A DNA stretch of 64,000 bases from Cladobotryum mycophilum (taxonomy: Eukaryota; Ascomycota; Sordariomycetes; Hypocreales; Hypocreaceae). The notes beneath the pieces are model-generated. The model was not told the DNA's origin and did no database searches. It worked only from the letters and a program-made list of their open reading frames with translations. The stretch spans positions 3,782,001 through 3,846,000 of the forward strand of contig CM071591.1 of NCBI GenBank assembly GCA_036429605.1, written 5' to 3'. The translations under genes and the position numbers were made by a program. Positions 46,496 through 60,554 of this stretch are shown here, piece after piece; the stretch's first letter is position 1; every line of letters starts with the position of its first letter.

Positions 46496-48317
46496 ATTGG
46501 AAACGTGCGTGATATCTAATGCCTAAACTTTTGACCATGAAGCCGTAGTATTCACCAAGAAGAGGAGAGAGGGAGAGTATCAATACCAAAAGAGGCTCAA
46601 TATTCTTAGCGCATGTCGTGCATGCACCCTGAGAGACAGACCAGCACAATCCAGTTCAGACGTGGCGCCTCCCGATATCACGGCATGGAGAGACGGGGCG
46701 AGAGAGGTAGCTTGGACATCCCGATTGTTTCACCGCTTTCCTCACGCTCGACAACTTTGTCAGGAAACTTGTAAATGAGACCTCCCACCAAAGGCATTCA
46801 CGTGGACTTTCCTTTTTCTTCGTAGCTGTTTAACTCTTGGTGGTTATGTCTTTCATGTTGATTCAAACGTGATCGTGCACGTCCCGTCCGAGTTCGGGCC
46901 GTTGCGTATCAGTGATAATAACTTTCCCACTGAAATCGGGTCCGAAGACGTGTCCAACTCCGGCCCCCATATCATTGCATTTCCCCCCAAAGAAGATGCT
47001 TTTTGTTGTTGTTTGGTGTTTGTTGTTAGACTTGGGGGCAACTTGGCAACATGAATCCTCCGATGATAGGAACCTTCTAGGGGATGAGTCAGCCCCCAAC
47101 GCAACGATCAAATCATGGTTGCTTTGTTCAGGTTGTTGGAGGTGAGAATGGGAATAGTAGTAGCAGTAGCAGAGGATGGGGCTCTCTTAGGCTGAGAGGA
47201 ACTAGCGGCGCAGCCCAACAACGCCAACAGAGTCGCAGTGCTGAGCTGATTGATGATGGAACATCCAACATTTCTAGTTAGCAGGGCATTTTCATTCGTG
47301 TTGTTGTGGACGAGGCCGCATATGATTCGCATCAAGTCTTTGGTTGGTACAAGGTAGCAGTTCGTTTTGCTCTCTCTGCCAGTTGGCGCCCCCCTCATGT
47401 GAGCCGAACTTGTTCCCTCAAGTCCCCCGAAAAAGGCAGCGGGCGGGCCGCGACAGAGACAACCTTACACCACCGCCGGGATAAGGTAACGGGCGCGTGA
47501 TCCTGCCTTCCAACAAGGAGCAGCCGTGAAGTTTGCTCCCTCTCTCTCTGCCCGCGGCCAACGTATAGGGTGCTTTGCCGTAAGACTCGGGAGGCATGAA
47601 GCGAAAAACAAAAATAAATGTTCATAAAAAATGTTTGCTTCTGTTGAAGGATTTCCCGCAAATCCTTGGGATATTGGTCGTTGTCCCGCCGCCCAGAAGG
47701 AATCTTCAGCCAGCCTCCAGCCGCTGAAGTGGTGGTGGTGGTGTTAGTGGGTGGTGTTGGTGATTGAGTCACTTTTTGGCCGAATCCGTATTGGGCTGGT
47801 CGCTCTCCGGTAGTGACGTCTGTCCAATGATGACACGGCGCTTCGGGAGGGCATCACCGCCCAGTTCTTGTCCAACGCGCTTTTCTGAAAGCTGCGACAT
47901 GGCGTTGGTCCCGTCGTCCTGTGCAGGCTCACGAGGACGAGAAATGATCCTCCTTCTTTACCGCCCGGGGATTTATTACATGAACTGCTGCTGAACCAGT
48001 CTCTACGAGTCTTGCCTTGCCTTCACCGACGTGTGTTTGTTGGGTTGGCGGTGGATGAACGGAGGATGATGATGCTGCCTGATGTTTTGCAAGGAATGTT
48101 CCAGCTTGCACCATGCACCACACACACACACATACACACAAACATATTTTCTTTTTCGTTGTGATGGCAATAATGTCCGGAGTGACCGAGGGCTGTAGTA
48201 GAAGATGCTCCAAAGCCTTGTTCTTGTTGTTTCCCCCTCGCATGCATGGCATATTGAGGCATAGACAAACGAAGAAAGTGGGGAAACCCGCATGACCAGG
48301 AAGCGTGAAATCACATT

Positions 48318-48352
48318 GCAGCGGCAGCAGCAGCAACAGCAGCAGCAACAGC
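48318..48352. repeat. CAG/CAA microsatellite
   Basis: Imperfect (CAG)n with CAA interruptions in intergenic DNA. Confidence 0.9.
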
Positions 48353-50976
48353 ATATTCGTCTTGTTTTGTATGAATGTAGACCTACATATGTATGTATGC
48401 ACTGTAATATGGACAAAGGTACTAACTCCGCCGGAGAAAGGCAAGTATTACGCTTGACAGCTCATCTGGATGGAACATCGAGCGGCTCTCATCCGGGCCT
48501 CTTGATTCTCTTAGTGGGCTTTTATCAGGGATTGTGCTGCATGATGATGATGTGAGTGTTGGGATGAGAGGAAGGGGGGTTTCAGTGGCAAGCTTCCCCG
48601 GGGCTAGATGTAGATAACCATCCGAGCCACCTTCTTCTTCGCAAGCAAGGCAAGCTTGTCTGACAAGGCGCTTCGCGGGTAATTTGCATGCGTGATGATG
48701 CTTCACAAAGCCCAATCAGCATCTCGTTGGACGGTAACACTAGGCGGAGGCGCTACGGATTTCATGTTGATGCTTCCTGGCGTTCTTTTGTAACACCTCC
48801 CCTCTTTTGATGAGGCTGGTTGCTTTGGTATGCAATAGTACATAATGGCAATCATTTTGTTTGCTGCTGGTCCCACTACATCTGCACGAGGTCAATTGTC
48901 TTGCCTCGCTGCTGCAATCCCTCGCTTCTGCCATGTTCTCCTTGGTCGCCTTGTTTCAGCAAAGACTCCAGCTTTTCCCAAGATTTCCCTGAACTCGGCA
49001 ATCTGTATGTAATAGCAATCGTACTACACCGGTTTGACCTGAGCAGTGGAGACCGTGGGGAGGGGGAAAGGGGGAGGGAATCTACCTAGCAAGGGAGCTG
49101 CATATGCTAGAAGCCTTCCACGATCTCTGGCTGATAAACTATTCGATGCTGTTTTGCTGGGCTTCTTGGAGGGCCCTCAAATGTGGAGCTATTCCGGCGG
49201 GCGGTAGAGACAGCGACCGCAAAAACGAAATAAGGCTGCCAAGGCATCCTTTTGGATCCTGAAAGCTTTGATTGAACATTACATTGATGCCTCAGGATGT
49301 TAAAGGCGTCAAAGACAGTATCCACAAAAGAGTCCACCCTCTTTTGGCATTGTGTCGACCGACAAGTTGGCGGCGGATCGTAGTACCTAACCTTACTCAC
49401 AATGTCGTGCGTCCACCAAAAATGAACAGCGGGGGAGGGTCTCTGATGATCGAAACGCCGCGCAATTTAACCTGGCGGAGCACGGTTGGTTCAGTATTAG
49501 ATAGGATAGGTACGGCGGTTAAAAGCTGGATTATCAGAACACGGATCATTAAGACGTCAGATCCATTTTTGGTAGACATGAGTTGGGAGATGTAACCTTT
49601 TTTGGTCCAAAGGAAAACTCCGTGTAAGAAGAAGAGCATGTTGGTCGAATAGGGATACAAAGAGGACAGGACGACAAGGTATCATGTGCGAAATGCACGC
49701 ACACATGGCAAAAAAACCTTGCTCCTTGAACAAATTTCTGCAGCAGTAGTTCGCGAGCGAACAATCATCACACCATCAAGGCTTCGGGAATGCGCAGCAA
49801 GACGGAAGCCATAGCCATACGGGAGGCAAACAGAACAATTTTTGGAAACAAGACAAGCCTTTCGGTGGGCGCAGAGACGGACCAGACGAGACGGGTTGGT
49901 TACAACGCCCTTTCAACTTTTGAAGATGCCAATAAGTTGTTGGTCCGGGCTTCCACCCAACTTGTCCGTGAAGACCTTTTCGAGACCCCCCGGCCAAGAC
50001 CGAGTAGGTGGTCTCTAATGGCGCCTGGATGTCCTTTTTGTTTGCTACTATTTGCCCAAACCTTTACGGCCAAAAAAAAAAATGATAGTCAAGCGTATGA
50101 CAAAGATTTGAAAGGGAGGGGCAATCATCTTGCAACAGAGTTTTACTGAGAGAGAGAAAAATAAAATAAAAAGGAGCCACAAGATGCATGCAGCCCGAAA
50201 AAGAACTCGGTGGCGAAGCCGAACGCCATGGGAGGGTAGTCCTGGTAGCCCATCACTTTTTGTCCGTTTCGTTCTCCTCTCCCCGGCTCTTCAAAGGGCC
50301 GCGTGGGATGATGGTTTCCAAGAAGTGGAGGAGGATGATGATAATGATGATGATGAAATTAAAGCTTGCACTTGCAGCTGCAGGTAAAGGGGCAAAACAA
50401 GCAAAACAATACATGCCTTTGCCTTGCCTTTGCCTCGCCTTGCCTTTGCCGATTGGGAACGCCTAATGAAGATCTGCCCTGTATTGCATTAGATGCACAG
50501 CATGTTGCGTTGAGAACGCCGTAGGAGGCAGTAACTGACACCGGAATCCTCATTATCCGAATGCAATCGTTTCTCAGGAGAAGAAGGCGGAATTTGGTAA
50601 AATGAGGTCATTGGTATCAGATTTCCATTTCCTCGGTATGCTTGGACCACGGAGTAATAGTAGGTAGGTAGTAAGTAGAGCCCCCTCGCCTCGGTTGTAC
50701 ACGCACGCAGCACACTCTCCGTATCTTAGTCATCGTCATAATAACTGACTGGCTTAAACTGGTTGGCCCGAGCTCATGACCAACCCGAGGTTCTTCATTG
50801 GTAATATGGCAATAAGAGGAGCAGCAGCAGCGCGCGGACAAGGCCGTTTCCGCCGTCTTACGAACTAACTAACGTGTGATGTGGTATTGTCTGGTATAAC
50901 GCAGTTAGTCTCCGTACCATTCTTACAATAGCAAAATGGCTGTTGCTTCGCCTTTTCGGAGCATTGGGCTGCTACA

Positions 50977-51004
50977 CATCATCATCATCATCATCATCAT
51001 CATC
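50977..51004. repeat. (CAT)n microsatellite
   Basis: Nine tandem CAT units on the plus strand in intergenic DNA. Confidence 0.9.
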
Positions 51005-52699
51005 CCCCCAAGCCGCGGCGAGTTTCGATCGGAGGTGTCGGTTCGGAATTTCTTAGCAAGCAGTGGCAAAGACAGAAAGGATAATTCTTCTCTCGTCTGT
51101 TTATGTATGTTTATTAGTCATGGCTGGTATTGGAATCTTCCGTGTGATGGCGTCTGTTCTAGAAGATGCTTGTAAATTGTGATTGTGAGTGAGTGCGAGT
51201 GTGAGCAAACAGACGGCCCCCACCCCTGTAACCGTCCGAACTCACCCACAGCAGTACACGGTGAGTTGCAGGAGAGCAAACAAGTTTTCCTTTTCCTCCT
51301 CCTCCTCCTCTTCTTCAGCAGAGATCAATGCAATGTAGATACAATGTAGATAGATACCCCTGGCCTGTTTGACGGCTTGGTGTAGCAAAGCAAACAAAAG
51401 AATTTGCCAACAGATGTGTTGTTCTCTTGGTGTTCTCAACCAGTCAAGTTGAAGCGCCAGCCGAAAGGGTGTCTGATCCACATCCACATTCACATCCATA
51501 TCCACGTCTACATCCACTACAGGAAAGAGATGTGAATTTGAGAGCGAAAATGGGTGATTCGGAGGGAACGGGATGCCATGTCCCATCTTCCCCCCTCTGC
51601 TTTGTGTGGTGGTGCTAATGTACTCTCTCCGTACCTTGCGCCGATAATCATGGTCAGATCTAGGCACCCAATATACTTGGGCTGTACCCAGGCTTTCGGA
51701 GCTTCTTGGCTGGTAGTGCATGTAGTTTTCGGCACTTATCAGGTACCATCACACGTCAATGAATCTCGCTGCTACGCTTTCTTTCTCCCTGATGGAACGC
51801 CGCACGTCTCTCTCTCTTCCAAAACCGTCACGTCGGGGGGGGGGCCTACTCCGTAGATTACATGAAGAAGGATGTACGACCGCTTGGCCCATGTTTTGAA
51901 CGTTTGACCGTCGTTTACGGATCTTCTACTAGTACATACAGTGATACAGTAATATGTTCATCACCCATTCTCTATCCGCGCTTCCGTTTAGGCCCAGTGG
52001 CGCGGGGGTGGGGAACGAGAAGCGAGGTTGGACGAGAGGCGAGAGGGCGAGAGCACACAACCAAAGAAGACACGAGGACAAGGGGGACGAACGAACGAGG
52101 GTCTTGGTTTTGGTCGAGTACCTATTGCATTGCATTCAAGTTTGGGCTGGGATGGTGCTTGGCAGGTAGGCTGCGCTGCATAGGGTGGGTAGGTGGGTGG
52201 ACAGACAGACAGACAGGTTGGCGATAAATTGTGGGAAACAGAAACCGACTAGGGTAATTCGTATACACTAAACTTTTTGGGGAAATAGGGAGCCACCCTT
52301 GGGAGACGAAGGGGAAAGAAGGGGGCAAAGGGGAGAACAAAATGCGCGCCAGGTGCGAGGTGTGCGCTGGCTGGCTGGCCGGCTGGGCTGGGGCCAACTT
52401 GTGGAAAGACCTTGCCTTTGCCTTGCCTTTACCTCGCCTTGCCTTGCAACCAGAAGGAAAGAAAGGGAAAAGGAAAAGAGAGGGTTGGATTGGAGAGGGG
52501 AGAGGAGAGAGGAAGAGAGAGAGGGGTGCGAGGTGGCGTCCCCCCTTCCCCTTCCTGGTGGTGCCGGCATCCAATCATGGCTTACAAACCTAAGCTACAT
52601 TGAGACGCGCACCTTGCAAGAGTAAAATCAAAGTAAGGGTAGGTGCGGACGGAGTACGGAGTATGTACTGTAAAAATGGTTGGTAAGTGCCCAGTCAGT

Positions 52700-54946
52700 T
52701 GCCTACCGTATCGACCTTACCTATCGTATGTATGTATGTATGTACTAAAGTGGGAAGGAAGTACGTACCTCTTTGGTTGGTTGAATGGGGTTGTAATATG
52801 AGGTATGAGGTATGAGGTACTCCTGTACTTTCCGTGGTAGTACTGTGTGTGCGTGTTGTGTGGTGTGTGCGTGTGCGTGTGTGTGTGTGCATCCTGTCCC
52901 GCCCCCCCAGTCCAAAGTCCAAGTCTCACTAACGTGCTTTTGGTCGATGGACTATGATTCTCTCGCTCTCCAGTCCTTCCTCGCTCAGAGTTGGGTTTTT
53001 GGCCTCGCTCGCTCATTCAAAACTATGCCACGACCCCCGTAGCAACGGACGATTCTGCTTCTGCTTCCCTTTTTCCACCTTATCGAACGTCGCGATGAAG
53101 TTCGGTTCCGCTCTGTAAACGTCCACCAGCGACTCTCCGAAGTCTGCTCTGGTTCATCTCCACTCCACGGCTCATTCATCGCAAGTTCAAGTTATTCTGT
53201 TCTTCATTTTACCTATTTCGGGGACTTTGTTCATATTTCCTCCCTCGCCGGTTTTTTGTTGATTTTTTTTTGTGTTCTCTCTTCTTGTTTCTTTATTCCT
53301 CTGAATCACTCACACACAAATTCTTGGGGGTTCCCACTTCAATTTTTCACGCTTCTCGCCTCACAAACCAAACCAACCCCCCTTGCTCGCACCACCACCG
53401 CACCACCGCAGCGGCATTCACTTGTACCTTGCGCGCGCGCGGCAGCAACCCAAAGGGCACCAACAACCCTCGGCGACACAGTCATCCCCTCCTCCTCCAT
53501 CCGTCTCTCCAAAGACAAATCAAGACGCATTCAGCTTTCCTCTTTTTTGTTTTGTTTTTGTTATTGCTGCCTCGTGTTACTCACTTTGAGTGACTGACCG
53601 ACCGACTCACTGACCTGAACCGTTTTTTCTTTTCCCCATTCGAGTTTCGATCCCGTTTTTGAAACGTGGACTGACCGACTGACCATTTTTCGACTCATCC
53701 ATCTCATTACGAAAGCGAAGAGCCTTACTCGCCACGCTTCCAGTCATTTTTAGCCCATTCCTTTCAGCGCCTGGCCTCTGCTGTCCTCTTTACCTTGGGC
53801 GCTGTGTCCTCGTTCAGGGCCCTCTCACTCTCACTGCCACTGCCACTGGGCCTACTACTGCCTACTCTACCTAGCACCTACCTACCTACCTACTTAGGTA
53901 CTGCCCTACTGCCTGCCTACAGGTGCCTACGCTACCTCCGAAATCGCCCAACCGCCGATTGCCCACCCACCAATACCTTGGCTGCTTGGCTCACGCTTTC
54001 AGTCAGTCGCCACCCACGCTTCTCGCCAAAAAAGAGTCACACCACGATCACAATACCCACCCCTACTCCACTCTTTCCCTCTCCCTCTCCCTCTCTTCCT
54101 GCCCTGTCTGTCTCTGTTCTCTAGGTACCTAACCAACGGCTTGGTACGCTACGCCACACCACAGCACAGCATAGCACACACCTCATACACCACCCACCAC
54201 CCACCACACACCACACCAGGCTGTCATTCTCAACGCAACGCAAGTCACCACACACCAACACGCTATCCATCGCCTTGCCTCGCCCCTTAGGCCACGTTAA
54301 AAAAAAAAAAAAGAGAAGAGTCACATATCTCAACCCGCCAAATAAATAACGTCTCCGGCCGCCCTGACAGCCTCATCATCTTGTACCTGCATATCGATGT
54401 CATCGCATCTCAACTCAGCCCTCGAAACATCCCTGTAAATCGCGTCCATAACAACAACTACAACTACAACACCACCCATCAACCACCACTACATATCCAT
54501 CAACTCACACCAACACCGCAACAAACAACAAACAGCAATAACTATTCGATTTCGAGTCACTTCGATGATAGGCTTGTATTAAAAACAACAAAGTCTCATC
54601 AACTCTTCTCTACCTGTTTTCATCTATAGAAGCATTGTGTCGCGATGCCTCTTGAACCATACACTCTTCTCACTCCAGTCGCCGTCTCAGCTTCGTCCAC
54701 CGGTCTGCTTGTCTGTATAAAGACGCTTGTTTAAGAGCTCTCTTTATTATCCCCAGACTTCGGTTTTTGCAAACAGCGTGCATACATGCTGTTGTAAAAA
54801 AACTAGCTTACTCGACTCGGTACTCTTCGAATTGCTCAACGGTAACAAACAATCTTATTGGTTGACTTAGCCTGACGGCGACTGGATCATCATCATCATC
54901 CTGGCTTGATATAATCGAGTCAATACAACAACCTAACCTCTTCAAG
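52700..54946 (+). promoter_or_regulatory. Pyrimidine-rich promoter and long leader of Pcl cyclin
   Basis: Over 2 kb of C/T-rich and A/C-rich plus-strand sequence with simple repeats: (GT)n near 52860-52890, CTAC units near 53876-53895 and an A run near 54299. The open frames are low complexity. It fits a long regulated promoter and 5' UTR of the cyclin gene at 54947. A uORF is listed separately. Confidence 0.45.
54645..54734 (+). promoter_or_regulatory. Upstream ORF (29 codons) in cyclin leader
   Basis: The ATG at 54645 opens 29 codons (MPLEPYTLLTPVAVSAS at its start) ending in TAA at 54732-54734, 212 bp before the cyclin start. If the leader is transcribed as inferred, this uORF could dampen translation of the cyclin. 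Conservation is unknown. Confidence 0.4.
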
Positions 54947-57120
54947 ATGAAGTGCGACGCCGAAGTTTCGCCCGCCTTTGTCCCCCTAACCCGATATGCG
55001 CCATACAACTCCTCTATAGCCTCATCGGCTTCTACCTCGACTGCCTCTGTGTGGTCCGATACCGCATCACAATCCTCCGACGACTCCTCCGCTTCCACAA
55101 CCTCTTCCGACTCCGACTCGTGCGACTCCTACTGCTCCTCGAGACGATCAAACTCTTCCGAAACCCTCATCAACTTCCGCCGCAACATCTTCCAGCAGCA
55201 GCAACAGCAGCAGCAACAAACTACTACTACTATTGTACCTCCGGAGTTGCGACAGAACCCTAGACGAACCGCGCCTGGAGGTCACACCAGGACAGGATGC
55301 CCGCCCGCCCTTGTTCGACAATGCGATCGCAAAGTCAACTTTGTCGACAGCCTCGTCGGTACGTTGTTATTAACATGTCTCAGACGATATCCACGTACTT
55401 AACTCTCACCCCTACAGATTCATCTACTCAGATTGTTGAGGCCATTTGGCCTCTCTCATCGGCCCCATGCCGGCCAGAACTTGGCAGCAAGGCTATACTC
55501 CCGCTGCGCACCTTCATTCAAGAGACCCTGCGACGCTCGCGCACCAGCTACTCGACTCTGCAGGTGGCTTTGTACTACTTGGTTCTCATTAAGCCTCACG
55601 TTCCCAAGCGTAATTTCACCATGGAACAGCTAGAGGACCGCTACGCTGACCGAGCTCTCCAGTGCGGCCGTCGCATGTTTCTCGCCGCCTTGATTCTTGC
55701 TTCCAAGTATTTGCAAGACCGAAATTACTCGGCCCGTGCATGGAGTAAGATCTCGGGTCTTAACACCCAAGAGATCAACCAGAACGAAATCGCCTTTCTC
55801 ATTGCTGTTAACTGGAAACTCCACATTACAGATGAAGTCTTCCAGCGATGGACGGAAATTGTCCTCAAGTACACCCCGCCGCCATCACCGCCTTCTCCTG
55901 ATAATGCTGCCATGGTCGTGGCCCAGCAGACTCTGGAATGGAAACGAATCATCCTCAAGTTGCGCCCGGATCTGACCAACATTGAGGCACTAATTCCAAC
56001 CCCACAGAAGACCAGCGATCTGTGCGCCCTGTCACCGCGTAGCATCCTCAATCTTCCCCAGGAACCCCGCAGTGTTCCCAGCCGTGAGTCGGCTGAGCGC
56101 ACCCCCACGATCAAATCATATGGACCCCCTGCCGTCGTCATTGAGCCAACCCCATCAACGAGCTACATGCCAACTCCTGGTCGCTTAGCACCGCCATCTC
56201 TTGGTCTTTTGCCCACGCCTCGCCTCACTCCTCAGAGCAGCGGCTTTTGCACTCCTGCAGTGAGTGCTGCCTCTCACCTTCTGGGGAAGAGCAACGCCAT
56301 GGGTATGGCAATGGCTCAGGCCAACACCGTCAACTCCGTTCAGCATCTGGACCGTTTCCCCATCTCCCTGACATCCTCCCCTCAGGGGTATTGCCCCGCA
56401 CGCCGATCATCACTTGCCAATTCAATCTCGACTGCATCCTCTCCAGAATCGATGGTTTCGGATTTGTCGCAAACTTCTCGCTCTTCATCTATCTCTTCAG
56501 CTTCATCCCTCGCTAGCGCGTCCCTCAGCAGCAAGTTGATGGCACCGCGATTCCGAGTAGCGAAGTTTTTGAATGAGAGATCGAGCTTGAAAGCGACAAT
56601 CCCCTCGGTTCCAGAGGACTATGACGAGCGTTGTTTCACCTCTTCTCCCGAATCGTACACCGGCCCGGTTACGAAACTTGGGGATATGGTTCTGGACACG
56701 CCTTTGGCAAGAAGAGAATGCGAGCTTGAGGAAATGTCACGAGACTCTGCGGATGCTGCACGAGCGCTTCAGGAGCTTCACAATCACCCTCGCTACGCCG
56801 GAGATTCTACGCCGACTCCCGCCAAGACTGGCATTAAGCGAAGCAGAACCCTGTCAGTAGACAACTCTCTACAGGATAATGTTCGTGAGATGCTACATGC
56901 CCCGTACGAAACCTTGAACTCATCCTGGCCCGAATCCCTGGTTAACTCAAGAGGCAATGGCTCTGACGCCTACGTATCTGTTCCTGTTCGCGCCTCCATC
57001 AGAGGAACAAGGAAACGCCAATGCTGCTCAGCAGAGGCCGCCAGCGGCTACCAGGCTGCTGCTTCGCTCCCTGGGACCGGTTTCCGTGGCCCAGGCATGT
57101 GGGAAGGTATCCTCAACTAA
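54947..57120 (+). CDS. Pho85-type cyclin (Pcl family, 704 aa)
   Basis: Two exons: 54947-55358 and 55418-57120, with a 59-nt in-frame intron giving 704 residues. The N-terminus is Ser-rich with a poly-Gln tract and the motif CDRKVNFVDSLV just before the intron. The cyclin box follows at about residues 145-270: FIQETLRRSRTSYSTLQVAL, ALQCGRRMFLAALILASKYL, RAWSKISGLNTQEIN and EIAFLIAVNWKLHITDEVF. The remaining ~400 residues are Ser/Pro/Thr-rich and disordered. This matches Pcl1/Pcl5/PclA-type cyclins that bind the CDK Pho85/PhoA and act in nutrient signalling, cell-cycle entry and sporulation. Which Pcl it is cannot be fixed. The Ser/Thr-rich tail suggests phospho-dependent turnover (inference). 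Confidence 0.93.
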
Positions 57121-60100
57121 ACTATCAAGAGCCCTTGTACAGTGGATTCCCGGCTCACTCCAATACATATTCCAATGTCCAAACGCGGACCCTTCTGTGG
57201 CAACACCGACAACAATTTTTGAATTTCTTTTGTTAGAAGACGCATTTATCATGGGAGCGGCGCGGGGTAAAGGTGTCTTGCCAAAGGTGTCTTTTGATAC
57301 CAAACCTTGGGAAGCCCCATCTTGCACGTTCATAGAACAAGGGAGATGGCGTCCAGGGCTTGAAAAAGCACGTTTAATTTTTCATTATCCAGTCACGGAC
57401 GAATGGCAATGATTTTCGTGGGCATGGGTGGTGGCCGTGACAGTGCTGTACGACTAGAAGACGTTTGCGAGCTTTGTTTTTGCTTATCGAGGAGAGCCTG
57501 TTATCTGATCTCCAAGGATCCTGGGTTCACAAAGCTTTCAGGTTTCCGGAGTGATGGAACCGGCGGTGGAAGACATGAGATTACGAGCAACTTGGCCGTA
57601 TCAAGCATCGGAGGAAGACGAAGAGAGAGCTCAGCACGATATGGAGCTTTCCAATCAATCAGCCTCGACAACGTCAGACACGCACGCCAACTTGATGTGC
57701 TTTTTTTTCGCCTCCAAATGTTCTTTCAAAAACTGTCGACCTCTTCAGAACGCATGCTTTCTTGAGGAGAGCGATGACGCTATGGCGAAATCTAATAGCT
57801 AGCTTGAAAGAGTCTTTTTGAAACCGGGGCTTCTGGGGGAGGAGAAGTGCAAGAGTGTCTGATGCCTTGATGCAGTTTTGCTCGTTGTTATCGAACGAAC
57901 ACTTGCTATTTAATGTCTATAAGCTCAAAATAAATACAAAAAGTGTTTGAGACACATGCGTGGATCCTGATTAGCTTTGTGATTTCTTTCGAGTGATGCG
58001 GATGATAGACTGATCTTGATATAGGTAATGGAACTCCATACATTGACGAACATTAGACATTGCGTAATGCCATCTTCTTGAGGCCCCTCGATCTTTTACG
58101 GCGCGACGATCTGCGATTCACATGGCGCTCATGACGATAACCTTGGCTTTAATAGTAATACAGTCAGTTTGCCTGACGAAGCCTGCGGAAGCACCTAGAC
58201 GTACTATCTTCCCTTTCCTTTGCACGCAACGCAGGTGCTTCGGTATCCTCGCCGGTCTTGCCCTCGGGCAAATATGGAGAGAAAAAGGGTGGGGAGGGGG
58301 GAGGGAAAAAGCAAGAAAGAAAGGAGGGCCCAAGGGAGGAATACCTTACGGATGATTGGTCTGCCATTTTGTGGAAGACGGTGCGGTATCACGAATTAGA
58401 CTTGCGAGAGCCCTAGTGAGGCAAAGAACGATAGAGGTGAGAGAGATGATGAAAGAGACTGATGATGTGTGGGAGGGTTGGGGCAGGGTATAAGAGAGGC
58501 TTCCGTGGTTTTCCTCAAGTAGACGTCATTCGAAGCCGTCTTTTGCTCTTTCAGCTGAACCAGAGGCAAATCTTCGCCTACTTTAATCGCGTTGATCAGA
58601 GCATCTGTTAACTGTATTCGATCTAGCAACAACCGTTATCCGGAAGTCAACCAAGGCCTCCTCCATCTTGTACGATGAAATGATGTGTGTACTCTTCGCC
58701 CATGGCGGCCACAACAACCTCATTAATATCTGAGAATTTTTAATCGCATGGCGAAAAAAACCAGAGATAAAGGAGGATATGAAAGAGAGATTGACAGAGG
58801 CGGAGGTTAGTTTTGAGAAAGGATGTAATGACCCTTCCGGCAAGACTGTCTAATCGAAGACGTTTTGCTTGTTCAGACCAACCAACGGGTTGCATTTTCT
58901 TATTATCTTGGTTCCATTAAACAGAACCGGATTTGGTGTAACCATCGTACTATTTCTACCTCGCCATGATGTCATGATGTGCGGCCCGCAGGTCAGACTC
59001 GTCATGTGAAGTTGCACAGCGAAGCGACAGGTGGTGATGACTTCAACCTTCAAACCGCAAGGCTGCGAAATTTTCATTTGCTGCAAGGCTGACAACTTGG
59101 GCCCGAGTCATGTACCTGCAGCCCAAGGGGTGTGCCACCAGCTTGCAAACTATTAGGTTGCATTAGACAAAAATCTGCGCAGCGGCTGAAAGGGGGAACA
59201 AAGATCCATGCTATGGAATGTTTTTTCCTGTTGGGTGTGTGTGGTTGTGGCTAGACGTTTTATCCACCGTGTGACTCATCGACACCGAGACAAGGGTGAG
59301 AGTGGCATGTCATCCCAACTTATTCACTCACTAAACAGCTTTGGTGGTTGTGAGGCCGGAAGCTTGCCTGATTGGGAAAGCGGTGGCGAATGAACGACGA
59401 GTATCGAAAGGGCGCGCTCATAGGCAGCATCAGCCAAGTGGTAAACATTTATCCACTTCATCTCAGCTATTTTCACTATAGTGCCAGAGATGGATGTTGC
59501 CAAGATTGCTTCCTTCCAGCTGATCCAGTTCAAGACATAAGAAATGATCCTTTGCACAAGCAAGAGTCATCGGCGGGAATATTCACGACTGAGTGAAACA
59601 GGAGGGTGAGGATTCGGGTGGTTGGTCTGAGTGTTGCGTGAGGACTTGGTGCGGGATTTCGCGGATAGGTTCACGATGGGGACTGATGGAGCACCCGGTT
59701 TGCAGCGTTGGGCAGACACGGGCTCGTGAAGTAAGGGCTAAATTTTTTCTTCTGCCAAATGATTGTAAACGAAGATGCCATGCTTAGTGTGTGTGGAGAT
59801 GCTTCTCCTTGGTCCCGTCGTGTAAGTCATGATGGTTGGTATAAGCCACCATGAATCGTAAGCGATAAGACTGTCGTACCGTGTATAACGGACTGTGTAT
59901 TTGTATAACGTACAAGGTCGTATCGTGCCATGTGTGCGTGTGTCAAATTATGCAATGATCCTTGTAACCGGCAGTCGATATTGGCTGGACCGCTTTTGTC
60001 ATCTGATGAAATACAGGGTGATCAAGTAACTCCTCTAGGGATACGATGTTTTTCACATATCCATAGCAACACAGACAAATATTGTACCGATGATCTCAAA

Positions 60101-60554
60101 GGGCGTCAAGAACGTGGTCCCAACCGTTGTGGGCAGGCATAATCATGCTTATGTGGCTTATGCGACTCTAGCGTATGAGGTATGTCGAAGAAACGATGAC
60201 TGGAGGATAAGAATGGTGTCGTTGGTAGACTAGGATACTTTGTTGAAGATAATGAACGAACTCGGTCCGACGTAGGAGACCCTGGCTTGGATATGGCGGG
60301 GTTTGGTGGACAGTCGCTTTTGGCGTTTCGTCAATAGTATTGGATATGAACTTTGATTTGGATATGCATCGTTGATTGGGAGATATGTGGTGTAACCCCC
60401 TCCAGGCTCGCTTGCGCTAATCTCTGCATATTTTGCTGGACTTTGATTCGCTGAACTTCAAGAGGTTCATGATGTCGTGATATATGGTGTTACACGAGTC
60501 CCTTTGTGAGTTGCCATGTGTCAACCGTTCGGCCGTTCGCATGCAATGTTTAGA
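57121..60554. other. Intergenic, 3.4 kb
   Basis: Holds the 3' region of the cyclin gene and the 3' flank of the F-box gene. Several frames of 60-90 codons occur, for example on the minus strand near 58396-58843, but none shows a domain or consistent exon structure. No supported gene. Confidence 0.45.

Larger units (their letters stand above)
43718..52699. other. Gene-poor stretch, 9 kb
   Basis: No gene with recognised homology. Two weak candidates inside it are listed separately (44255-44581 and 46172-46495). The rest holds simple repeats (CAG at 48318-48352, CAT at 50977-51004, GACA near 52200, GTAT near 52725), CT-rich and GA-rich tracts, and CCTTGCCTTTGCC-type tracts near 50410-50455 and 52410-52446. 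No terminal repeats or transposase fragments seen. Confidence 0.45.

Noticed and set aside
47395..47932. Minus-strand frames of 62-125 codons
   Set aside because: Thr/Pro/Ser/Arg-rich with no consistent exon joining. Treated as non-coding.
48003..48444. Minus-strand frames of 137-171 codons
   Set aside because: They run through the CAG repeat (as poly-Leu/Cys) and a CA repeat. Artefacts of simple sequence.
58396..58843. Two overlapping minus-strand frames
   Set aside because: Short helical-looking pieces, but no splice sites join them and no family is recognised.
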